Below, in pieces: positions 36,303 through 43,380 of a stretch of DNA of 64,000 nucleotides. The DNA lies in contig JACPFA010000033.1 of assembly GCA_016183235.1 (NCBI GenBank), positions 1 through 64,000 on the forward strand, read 5' to 3'. Each line of letters starts with the position of its first letter. Position 1 is the first letter of the stretch. The notes beneath the pieces were generated by a model. It was not told the DNA's origin. It searched no databases and saw only the letters and a program-made list of their open reading frames with translations. The position numbers and the translations under genes were made by a program. This stretch comes from Deltaproteobacteria bacterium. GTDB taxonomy: Bacteria; UBA10199; DSSB01; JACPFA01.

Positions 36303-37745
36303 TTATGCCAAGAAAATATCATCAAGTGTCAGTATTCTGTCAAAATAACTTGTCAGTTCATTGTCGGCACCCTCTGTGGTAATAAGAACCTTATTAATAG
36401 TAGCCTTTTTTGGGTTTGGAAACAATTCCAGTTTACGTTCGAAGTCCGCAATAATCCTGCGCGTTGCCTTTGATTGCAAATATTTTATCTCACATATTGT
36501 GATGACCCTGTCTGACCTGTCAAAAACAAGGTCTATTTGAAATCCTTTATCTTGAGTATGTGACTGGCGATTAAAGAAAGCCCCTGCCTTATATATGACC
36601 GATTCAAATCCAAGCAATTTGGCAATAAGGCGATGCCGCTTTCTACAGAGGCGTTCAAAACTATACCCCAGCCATTTTAGGTATGTATCGGTGTTGATAG
36701 GAAGGGCTGGATTTTTATTAAAGCTACCGTTTTGTATTTCTCCATAGACCGGCTCGATGAATTTAAAATAAAATTGCAGATATTGGTCGCTGATACCGTA
36801 TCTTGTAAGCAGACTTTGTTCATCCAGATTATATGGGACATATCTTGTTATGAATCCGCAAAGCTCCAAATCCTTTAATAAGGCAGTCAGTGTTCCTCCT
36901 GTCTCACACTTGATATGTTTTGCAATCTCCTGTCTTGCAGCAAACCTTTCTCTGCTTAGAAATCTAATAACTTTAAGATAATCTCTGTTTGAGCCCAGCC
37001 TGCTTGTAAAAATTCTTTGGTATTCATTCGAGAAGAAACTTCCCGATACGAATGTATTTTTGCACAACCCCAAAAAGACTGACGACTCACGGTTCAGATA
37101 TTTCAGATATTCCGGTATGCCTCCTACGGTCAGATAAGCATCCATGACCTCCCGGTTAGAACGCCTGCTTCCGAGAAATGACTTCGTTTCATGGAGGTCA
37201 AATTCCTGCAAATGTATTTCGTGCTGGGACCGGTTATAAAGAGCACGGGAATGAAGAACTTTGTTGATGATGAATGACGGAGATGAACCACACAGAACAA
37301 GGACCAGCGATCTATTTTGCCTAAAATAGTTATCCCAGACATATTTAAGTTCGGCTATTAGCTGACTGCGATAGGATGCCAACCATTGCAATTCATCTAG
37401 AAATAGGGTCCATTCCCCCTTTAAGGTATATTTTGCAATCAATTGAAATATCTCTGCCCAGCTTCTGAGGTTAAGCTTGGCAATAAGAGGATCTCCAGCA
37501 TATTCAGAAAACTGTGAAAGCACGTGCTTCATCTGGCTGAATTTGTGCTCGCCTTCGACCCCTTCAAATTTTATGATGTTCCGGTTTCTAAAGGCCTGTT
37601 CGACAAGTTCTGTTTTGCCGACCCTGCGCCTGCCGTATACCACAACAATAGATGCTTCGTTGGTATCAGCTATTTGAGCGAGTTTCGAAAGTTCAAATTC
37701 CCGGCCTATGAATTGTTTATTTGCATTGATTCGTTTGGATTTCAT
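36303..37745 (-). CDS. AAA ATPase with DUF234/nuclease-like C-terminus
   Basis: 480 residues. Walker A YGRRRVGKTELV (about 34-45), Walker B TLFLDELQW, a winged-helix middle and a C-terminal PD-(D/E)xK-like segment (IDLVFDRSDRVITICEIKYL). Proteins of this type are common in archaea and mobile in bacteria; their cellular role is not established. AT-richer than the signalling genes, and on the opposite strand, which suggests separate acquisition. Confidence 0.85.
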   Translation of the reverse strand: MKSKRINANKQFIGREFELSKLAQIADTNEASIVVVYGRRRVGKTELVEQAFRNRNIIKFEGVEGEHKFSQMKHVLSQFSEYAGDPLIAKLNLRSWAEIFQLIAKYTLKGEWTLFLDELQWLASYRSQLIAELKYVWDNYFRQNRSLVLVLCGSSPSFIINKVLHSRALYNRSQHEIHLQEFDLHETKSFLGSRRSNREVMDAYLTVGGIPEYLKYLNRESSVFLGLCKNTFVSGSFFSNEYQRIFTSRLGSNRDYLKVIRFLSRERFAARQEIAKHIKCETGGTLTALLKDLELCGFITRYVPYNLDEQSLLTRYGISDQYLQFYFKFIEPVYGEIQNGSFNKNPALPINTDTYLKWLGYSFERLCRKRHRLIAKLLGFESVIYKAGAFFNRQSHTQDKGFQIDLVFDRSDRVITICEIKYLQSKATRRIIADFERKLELFPNPKKATINKVLITTEGADNELTSYFDRILTLDDIFLA

Positions 37746-38299
37746 GGCAGGTACAACTTACAGAAATCCAGCCAAATAGTCAATAAAATGATACTAATTG
37801 GCTTAATTTATGCTTTACGTTTTTAGCCAATTAAGACTATTTTAGTTGCTAATTGGCTGGAATACGTTTCTGATACTCATATTGGCTTTAAAAATTGTCT
37901 TTTATTTCTGTTTCATTGATAGTCTAAAAAAGGGTCATAAGTGAAACTGTTTAAGATTCAAAATTGCTTGCATAAAGCCGGGTTGGAGGGCTTACGCGAA
38001 CGACGAGGAATTAAAGCAATCATCCCGTTTAAGAAGAAATTACTCAAAGCAGTTGAAATGTTGAATGGCTTGTAATCGGTCAGTCATTGGTCGTAAATTG
38101 TCATCCCCGTGAAAACGGGGATCCATAAATTCTTGAAAACACTGGATTCCCGCCCCCCGATCGGGGTCGAGGGCATGTTTCGCGGGAATGACATTTTTCA
38201 ACACTCTCAATATCTGTCGTGAAATATCATGCTGCCTATAATTTGGGTGACTACTTCATCTAGATAGGGTATAATTCAGTTGAGTTAGAGGTGTAACCT
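37746..38299. other. Non-coding gap with a 44-codon remnant and a GTCATCCCCG hairpin
   Basis: A 554-bp gap between divergent ATPase genes. The first part is AT-rich with repeated GCCAATTAG/CTAATTGGC words, including an inverted pair near 37790-37860. A GTG frame at 37941-38075 (VKLFKIQNCLHKAGLEGLRE...) could be a tiny gene or a fragment; no match is recognised. At 38098-38195 a GTCATCCCCGTGAAAACGGG ... GCGGGAATGACA hairpin repeat occurs. Confidence 0.6.
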
Positions 38300-39712
38300 A
38301 TGTATTTCCCTAGATTTCTGTCTTCAGACCTTTCGCGGTGGAGAAGACAGATCGATCACAAACCGCTGATTGTTCGTGGGGCAAGACAAGTCGGAAAAAG
38401 TTTCTTAATTGAAGAGTTTGGAAGGAGAGAGTTTAAAAATGTCGTAGTCGTAAATTTCGAAAGAGAATCATCCATGAGAAAACTCTTCTCATCAGAAGAT
38501 CAAATAAAAAGTATTCTGAACCAAATCGAGATTACCAAAAATGTTTCAATAGAACCTGAAAATACACTGTTGTTTCTTGACGAAATACAGGCATGTCCCG
38601 ATGCTATCACAAAGCTCCGATACTTCTATGAAGAATTCCCAAAATATTACGTTATTGCCGCAGGGTCGCTGCTTGAATTTATTCTGGATGAACAAATAAG
38701 GTCATTTCCCGTCGGAAGGGTTGAGATGATGTATTTGTATCCCTTGGTTTTTGAGGAATATCTCGAGGCCATAGGGGAGGAAAGAATTTTGAGATTCATC
38801 AATGGTGTCGGGCACAATGATGTGTTGTCCGGTGTCGTGGCAGACAAACTACGAAATTTTTACCGCGATTATTTGATAATAGGTGGCATGCCAGAACCTA
38901 TAAAAAAGTTTCTTCTGACCTCCAGCATGATGGAGGCCCAAAAAACGGCAGAAAATCTTGTAAAAACTCTGGAAGAAGATTTTAGGAAGTATCAATCGCG
39001 ATTTGACACGTCACATCTTGAGTTGATATTTGGTGAGATCCCAAAGTGGATTGGAAGGCAAATCAATTATTCAAAACTCAATGCTACTATTCTTACCCCC
39101 CAACAGGTTTCAAAGGGCGTGGAACTTTTACGAAAAGCCATGCTTATAACAAAAGTGAATGCAATAACTTCAGCACGGTTTCCTCTTGCTCCGCGCACGA
39201 AAATTCATCCCAAACTTTTTTATCTAGATGTGGGGCTTGCACAAAACAGAAATAGAATTACAAAAGACATTATGGAATCTCCTCTCTTGTCTTCCGTTTA
39301 TGGTGGTGGCTTAGTTGAACAGTTTGTTGCCCAAGAAATTCTTGCACTGACCAGCTCTGCAAAAAAGCCGGAATTGTTCTTCTGGGTTTCTGAAAACAGA
39401 ACGTCTACGGCCGATGTGGATTTTATCCTGCCACACGAAAATTTCATAATACCGATTGAGGTAAAATCTGGCAAGGGAACGACACTTGCGTCATTGCACA
39501 GATTTAATACCCTCTATAAACCGCCAATATCCGTCAGGGTTTATGATGGAAATATTTGTCTTGAAACAATATTCGTCAAACTTTCAACGGGCGAAAAAAT
39601 CTCATACAAGCTGCTTTCAATACCCCATTTTTTAATTAGGCAACTACCGCGGCTCATTACAGACCTTAGAATAAGTGACCCCAGTGAATCGAGTAGGCCC
39701 CTTCCCAATTGA
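38300..39712 (+). CDS. AAA ATPase with DUF4143 domain
   Basis: 470 residues. Walker A VRGARQVGKSFLI (about 27-39), Walker B TLLFLDEIQA, and a DUF4143 C-terminal domain with a PD-(D/E)xK-like core (VDFILPHENFIIPIEVKSGK). Such genes behave as accessory or toxin-like modules; the substrate is unknown. Different subfamily from the divergent neighbour although the layout (ATPase plus nuclease-like fold) is the same. Confidence 0.88.
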   Translation: MYFPRFLSSDLSRWRRQIDHKPLIVRGARQVGKSFLIEEFGRREFKNVVVVNFERESSMRKLFSSEDQIKSILNQIEITKNVSIEPENTLLFLDEIQACPDAITKLRYFYEEFPKYYVIAAGSLLEFILDEQIRSFPVGRVEMMYLYPLVFEEYLEAIGEERILRFINGVGHNDVLSGVVADKLRNFYRDYLIIGGMPEPIKKFLLTSSMMEAQKTAENLVKTLEEDFRKYQSRFDTSHLELIFGEIPKWIGRQINYSKLNATILTPQQVSKGVELLRKAMLITKVNAITSARFPLAPRTKIHPKLFYLDVGLAQNRNRITKDIMESPLLSSVYGGGLVEQFVAQEILALTSSAKKPELFFWVSENRTSTADVDFILPHENFIIPIEVKSGKGTTLASLHRFNTLYKPPISVRVYDGNICLETIFVKLSTGEKISYKLLSIPHFLIRQLPRLITDLRISDPSESSRPLPN

Positions 39713-39737
39713 GAACCCTTTTACTCAAAATTTTTAA

Positions 39738-39850
39738 TTTCCACCTTAGCTTTTACTTTCCACCATGGCGTCATTCATCAATTTTTTGGCCGTTTAAAAA
39801 CAAACAGCACAACCACTTATCGATGTTACGAACCCTGCATGCCTTCCACC
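39738..39850 (+). promoter_or_regulatory. Three TTCCACC direct repeats upstream of the gvpA promoter
   Basis: YTTCCACC occurs at 39738-39745, 39757-39764 and 39843-39850. The first two are 19 nt apart and about 100-125 nt upstream of the sigma-54 -24 element, where activators of this class bind. They are candidate sites for the NtrC-type protein; this is position-based inference only. Confidence 0.35.
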
Positions 39851-39860
39851 TTTACTGACC

Positions 39861-39876
39861 TGGCACGTTAATTGCT
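39861..39876 (+). promoter_or_regulatory. Sigma-54 (-24/-12) promoter of the gas-vesicle operon
   Basis: TGGCACGTTAATTGCT matches the sigma-54 consensus TGGCACG-N4-TTGCW exactly, with the invariant GG (39862-39863) and GC (39874-39875) separated by 10 nt. It lies about 90 nt before the gvpA ATG in the right orientation. No other such site was noticed in the intergenic gaps I examined. Confidence 0.9.
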
Positions 39877-39923
39877 AGACCATCTAGACTATATTGAAGA
39901 CAAAACGTCTGATCATAAAAACC

Positions 39924-39950
39924 GTCCTTTCACCTTGTGAGGTGAAGGAC
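39924..39950 (+). promoter_or_regulatory. Leader hairpin ahead of gvpA
   Basis: GTCCTTTCACCT pairs with AGGTGAAGGAC around a TGTG loop with one bulged T, 18 nt before the gvpA ATG. It may stabilise the abundant gvpA message or gate its ribosome site (AAAGGGGG). Confidence 0.6.
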
Positions 39951-39967
39951 AAAAAAAGGGGGTAGTT

Positions 39968-40183
39968 ATGGCCGTGCAAAAATCAATGGCTAGTTCGTCA
40001 CTTGCAGAAGTTATCGATCGCATCCTTGACAAAGGGATCGTAATTGATGCTTGGGCAAGGCTTTCGCTCGTGGGGATCGAATTCCTATCTCTCGAGGCCA
40101 GGGTCGTGGTCGCCGGGGTCGAGACCTATTTGAAATATGCCGAAGCGATTGGCTTAACAACCAGCGCTGCTCAACCTGCCTAA
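39968..40183 (+). CDS. gvpA: Gas-vesicle major structural protein GvpA
   Basis: 71 residues with the GvpA signature: [19 protein letters not shown] then [20 protein letters not shown] and [13 protein letters not shown]. GvpA monomers assemble into the ribbed gas-permeable shell. First gene after the sigma-54 promoter, and followed by a hairpin, as expected for the most highly expressed product of the operon. Confidence 0.97.
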   Translation: MAVQKSMASSSLAEVIDRILDKGIVIDAWARLSLVGIEFLSLEARVVVAGVETYLKYAEAIGLTTSAAQPA

Positions 40184-40199
40184 ATAAAAGTTTCAAGGG

Positions 40200-40251
40200 G
40201 GTTTGCCGAGCGAACCCTTCGCTTTAAAACGAAGGCTCCGTTTGCCAAACC
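40200..40251 (+). promoter_or_regulatory. Hairpin between gvpA and the next gene
   Basis: GGTTTG...CCTTCG and CGAAGG...CAAACC form an interrupted stem around CTTTAAAA, 16 nt after the gvpA stop. No T-run follows, so it is more likely a 3'-end stabiliser or processing/partial-termination site that raises gvpA over downstream genes. Confidence 0.6.
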
Positions 40252-40282
40252 GTCTGAACCTTGAATACCAAGGAGCAGTGTG

Positions 40283-40837
40283 GTGCCCGTACCTGAAGAG
40301 ATCCGAAGCTTAGCAGAGGGCGTTGTGGCCTCGTTTGAATTGGGGGTCAACGCCGTGGGTCGCCTGATTGAGCAGGGGCTTGAACTTCTCGACGGCTATC
40401 GTCGCGAGCAAGAAGCGGTTCAAGGGCGGCTTCGCAATGCCTTGACCTTAGTTGGAAGCCTTCGAAGGAAAGACTTCGATGGGATCATGGGCAGGATTCT
40501 CGCGTTCCAGTTGAGCCGAGAATCCGAAATCAAGACGCTCATCAGGGAATCCCTAAAAAAGCAGAGGGGGCTCGCCGCGAGGCTTAAACACTCTCTCGAG
40601 GCTGGCATCTTCCAAGAGGTGGAACGGTGCAAGGAAGGGCTTTCCAGGCTAATCGATGAAGCGAGGGAAGAGATTTTTGCGTTTCAACGGGAGCAGGAAA
40701 AGATCCGCTCCGCCCTTGAGGCGCTTGAGGCCAACACTCTGGTATCGGCCAGGGAATTCAAGAAGGTCATTGGTGATCTCGAGACGGAACTTTTTGGTGC
40801 GGACAACAAACAGGTAGCGGCCATGGGAAATGGCTAA
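40283..40837 (+). CDS. Unknown helical protein in the gvpC position (first)
   Basis: 184 residues from GTG 40283 (AGGAG 7 nt upstream; GTG 40280 is also possible). Almost entirely predicted coiled-coil/helix. A weak motif of the type (K/R)xQxxxxxRLxxxLE recurs about every 45-50 residues (near 42, 93 and 136). No family recognised. The place after gvpA is where the shell-strengthening repeat protein GvpC is usually encoded, so a shell-binding role is possible but unproven. Confidence 0.65.
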   Translation: MPVPEEIRSLAEGVVASFELGVNAVGRLIEQGLELLDGYRREQEAVQGRLRNALTLVGSLRRKDFDGIMGRILAFQLSRESEIKTLIRESLKKQRGLAARLKHSLEAGIFQEVERCKEGLSRLIDEAREEIFAFQREQEKIRSALEALEANTLVSAREFKKVIGDLETELFGADNKQVAAMGNG

Positions 40838-40860
40838 CACAAGAAAGGATGGTTAATGAT

Positions 40861-41241
40861 ATGGGACTCGCAGAACAATTCGTAAATTTGGGGGAGGATT
40901 TTCTGGGCGCTTTTGATGCCAGAGTGAACTTCCTCGGAAAGAATATCGTTGATGTGAAGAACTTGAAGCTGGACACCCATAAGCTCCAGAACAAGTTCGC
41001 CAAGGAGCAGAAGGCCATGGGAAACAAGCTCCGAGCCGATCTCGGCGCCTTTGTGGACGACTTGACCGGAACCGTTGAGGCTCTGCAGCACAAATTCCAA
41101 AAACAACAACGGACAGTCCATCAGGATTGCACGGCCGCGCATCGAGCGTGGGAAAAGGTTGAGAAGACGATGCAAGCCAAGCGCCGTAATTTAAAAAACG
41201 CCGTCAATGCAGCAAAACAGAAGGCATCTCGCTCTAAGTAA
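40861..41241 (+). CDS. Unknown helical protein in the gvpC position (second)
   Basis: 126 residues from ATG 40861 (AAAGGA 11 nt upstream; ATG 40849 would overlap that site). Basic and helical with two KEQ/KQQ-centred repeats (FAKEQKAMGNKLRADLGAF near 46 and FQKQQRTVHQD near 79) resembling the motif in the preceding gene. Probably a paralogous companion. No known domain; gas-vesicle role inferred from operon membership. Confidence 0.65.
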   Translation: MGLAEQFVNLGEDFLGAFDARVNFLGKNIVDVKNLKLDTHKLQNKFAKEQKAMGNKLRADLGAFVDDLTGTVEALQHKFQKQQRTVHQDCTAAHRAWEKVEKTMQAKRRNLKNAVNAAKQKASRSK

Positions 41242-41314
41242 CTAAGATGCCTTTTCACGGAAGGTCACCCCTCCGCGCTTGAAGGCGGATGGTTGATCCT
41301 CCCTGGGGGATGAC

Positions 41315-41491
41315 ATGAATCAATCGGAAAAGATCGTTTGTGCCTTTTGCCACGGCCGCGGGGTAGTCCGTATTGCCAAATCATTAAAAAACAAGTTCCA
41401 CCTGTGTCACGATTGCAAAGGGACAGGGATGGAAACTGAAACCAGGGAATCGGGGGGAGGCTTGCTATGGAAGTTGATCAAGGGGCCATGA
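41315..41491 (+). CDS. Small zinc-ribbon protein with DnaJ-like CxxCxGxG motifs
   Basis: 58 residues from ATG 41315. Two cysteine motifs, CAFCHGRG (residues 9-16) and CHDCKGTG (residues 31-38), copy the zinc-binding CxxCxGxG repeats of DnaJ but without a J-domain. It overlaps the start of gvpN. In this operon, which also encodes a J-domain GvpF, it may be a separated DnaJ-type zinc module. The ribosome site is weak (CTGGGGGATGAC). Role inferred. Confidence 0.7.
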   Translation: MNQSEKIVCAFCHGRGVVRIAKSLKNKFHLCHDCKGTGMETETRESGGGLLWKLIKGP

Positions 41492-42414
41492 CCGTCGTGC
41501 AGCCCAAGGCCGGCGAAGGTTTTATCGAAACCTCTTTTATCAAAGGTGTCTTGGATCGGGCCATGCATTATCTAAAGGCCGGTTTTCCGGTTCATCTACG
41601 CGGTATCGCGGGGACCGGCAAAACGACCTTGGCATTGCGTCTTGCCGAGTTCTTGAACAGACCGGTGGTATGGCTGCAGGGAGATGAAGAACTTTCTACC
41701 ACTCATTTGATTGGAGGAGAGATCGGCTATCATAGGAGAAGTTTGCGCGACAATTTTATTTCCTCGGTCTTGAAAGTCGAAGAGGATGCCTCCAGGGAGT
41801 GGGTCGACAACAGGCTGACCCATGCCTGCCAAAACGGCTACACCCTGGTTTACGACGAATTTACCCGTTCCCGCCCAGAGGCCAACAATGTGCTCCTTTC
41901 GGTTCTGCAAGAAGGGGTCTTGAATTTCCCAACCAGCCGTGGGCAAGGGGAACAGATCATCAAAGTTCACCCCGATTTTCACGCCATTTTTACCAGCAAT
42001 CCCGAAGAATATGCTGGGGTACATCGGTCTCAGGATGCCCTCCGTGATCGATTGGTGACCCTCGACCTTGAGTCCTTCGATCGTGAATCCGAGATGAAAA
42101 TCACCCAAAAAAAATCGGGGACGCCGCTTGTCGATGCGGCCAAGATTGTTGACATCGTACGGAGTGTGCGGGATTCGGGGCAATACGAGTTTGCTCCCAC
42201 CGTTCGTGGTTGTCTGATGATTGCCAAGGCGGTCTATTCCTACAAGGGCCGTGTCAAGATTGACAAGACCGATCCCATCTTTCGACAAATCTGTTTGGAT
42301 ATTCTTACTTCCGAGACATCGCGGATCGGTAGCAAGACAACCGCAAAAAAAGTGAAAGACATTGTTTTAAAGGCGATCGACCAGTACTGCAAAAATGGGA
42401 ATGGTCACGCATGA
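41467..42414 (+). CDS. gvpN: Gas-vesicle AAA+ ATPase GvpN
   Basis: 315 residues of the MoxR-like AAA+ group. Walker A GIAGTGKTTLA (about 46-56), Walker B YTLVYDEFTRSRPEANN, sensor FTSNPEEYAG. GvpN is needed for gas-vesicle growth to full width. The ATG at 41467 has a GGGAGG site; ATG 41488 would form an ATGA overlap with the zinc-ribbon gene and is an alternative. Confidence 0.94.
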   Translation: MEVDQGAMTVVQPKAGEGFIETSFIKGVLDRAMHYLKAGFPVHLRGIAGTGKTTLALRLAEFLNRPVVWLQGDEELSTTHLIGGEIGYHRRSLRDNFISSVLKVEEDASREWVDNRLTHACQNGYTLVYDEFTRSRPEANNVLLSVLQEGVLNFPTSRGQGEQIIKVHPDFHAIFTSNPEEYAGVHRSQDALRDRLVTLDLESFDRESEMKITQKKSGTPLVDAAKIVDIVRSVRDSGQYEFAPTVRGCLMIAKAVYSYKGRVKIDKTDPIFRQICLDILTSETSRIGSKTTAKKVKDIVLKAIDQYCKNGNGHA

Positions 42415-42436
42415 ATAAAAAATCAGGAGGACGTTT

Positions 42437-42781
42437 ATGAGTATTTTAGCCAGACCACAGCGGGGCTGTGCTTCGATCAAGGGGACCTCACGTATCAAAC
42501 ACCTGGCAAGCTTGGGTGGCGAACTTGCCCACGAGGCAAACCGCCTCTATATGCTGACTGTGAAGCGAGAGAGCATGGTGAATAAAAAACGTTCCATTGA
42601 AACCCGGCTCAAGGAGATCAACAAGGTGTTAAAAGAGATCGAGGTAGAAACCGATATTAGCAGCAAAAAATACAGCCTGCTGAGCGGCACGCACACCCCT
42701 CGTCGAAGTCGCGCCAAGACTCATGATGAGGCAACATCCGCCCAAACAACATCTACCAAAATGTTTTCTATGAAATACTAA
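42437..42781 (+). CDS. Unknown small helical protein of the gvp operon
   Basis: 114 residues: a central helical hairpin (about 25-75; EANRLYMLTVKRESM and EIEVETDISSKKYSLL) and a basic, Ser/Thr-rich tail. A good AGGAGG ribosome site precedes it. No family recognised, though it may be a divergent gas-vesicle accessory protein. Lies between gvpN and the Hsp20 gene. Confidence 0.68.
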   Translation: MSILARPQRGCASIKGTSRIKHLASLGGELAHEANRLYMLTVKRESMVNKKRSIETRLKEINKVLKEIEVETDISSKKYSLLSGTHTPRRSRAKTHDEATSAQTTSTKMFSMKY

Positions 42782-42792
42782 GAGGCAAGTTT

Positions 42793-43380
42793 ATGGCTAA
42801 AAAAAATGCTCACAAAAAAGAAAATCAGAAACCAGATGCTGAAATTGAGCTTGGTGGCAAGGGGCTACTTGGCGGGTTTTTCAAAGGGCTCGGTAGCCTC
42901 ATCGAACTTGCCGATAAACTTGGCAAGACGGGAGGGATCGAAAAAAGTGGGACGTTTGGGGTCAATGGGCAAAAAGACGTCAATGGGGTCTATGGTTTTT
43001 CGATCAAGACCATGACCGGGCCGGGAGGCGCCGCAAGGCCGGTGGTCCAACCGTTTGGTGATTTGTCAAAATTCAAACCCTCAGCGCAATCGGTCAAAAA
43101 ACAAAAGCCCGCCGGACCCACCGTGGAGGAGGCACGCGAACCCCTCACGGATATTTTTGACGAAGGCGGCTTTGTGCGGATTGTCGTGGAACTCCCGGGG
43201 GTTTCAGAGCCTGAACTGGTTTGTGAGATTCAAGGAGACGACATCGTTCAGATTTCGACAACCGGTAACAAGAAATATTCCAAAGAGATCCTTCTCACCC
43301 ATAAAATCGACCCAGCAAGCGAGGAAAAAAGATTCACGAACGGTGTGTTGGAACTCAAGCTCAAAAAGAAGGTCAAATGA
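42793..43380 (+). CDS. gvpH: Hsp20/alpha-crystallin protein (GvpH-like)
   Basis: 195 residues: a Gly-rich N-terminal part and a C-terminal alpha-crystallin-like domain (about 117-195; DEGGFVRIVVELPGVSEPEL ... NGVLELKLKKK). GvpH proteins are small heat-shock proteins that keep gas-vesicle subunits soluble. ATGA-type overlap with the AAA gene downstream. Confidence 0.87.
   Translation: MAKKNAHKKENQKPDAEIELGGKGLLGGFFKGLGSLIELADKLGKTGGIEKSGTFGVNGQKDVNGVYGFSIKTMTGPGGAARPVVQPFGDLSKFKPSAQSVKKQKPAGPTVEEAREPLTDIFDEGGFVRIVVELPGVSEPELVCEIQGDDIVQISTTGNKKYSKEILLTHKIDPASEEKRFTNGVLELKLKKKVK

Noticed and set aside
41596-42288. 230-codon minus-strand frame opposite gvpN
   Set aside because: Antisense shadow of the well-supported gvpN gene, low-complexity composition and no motif.
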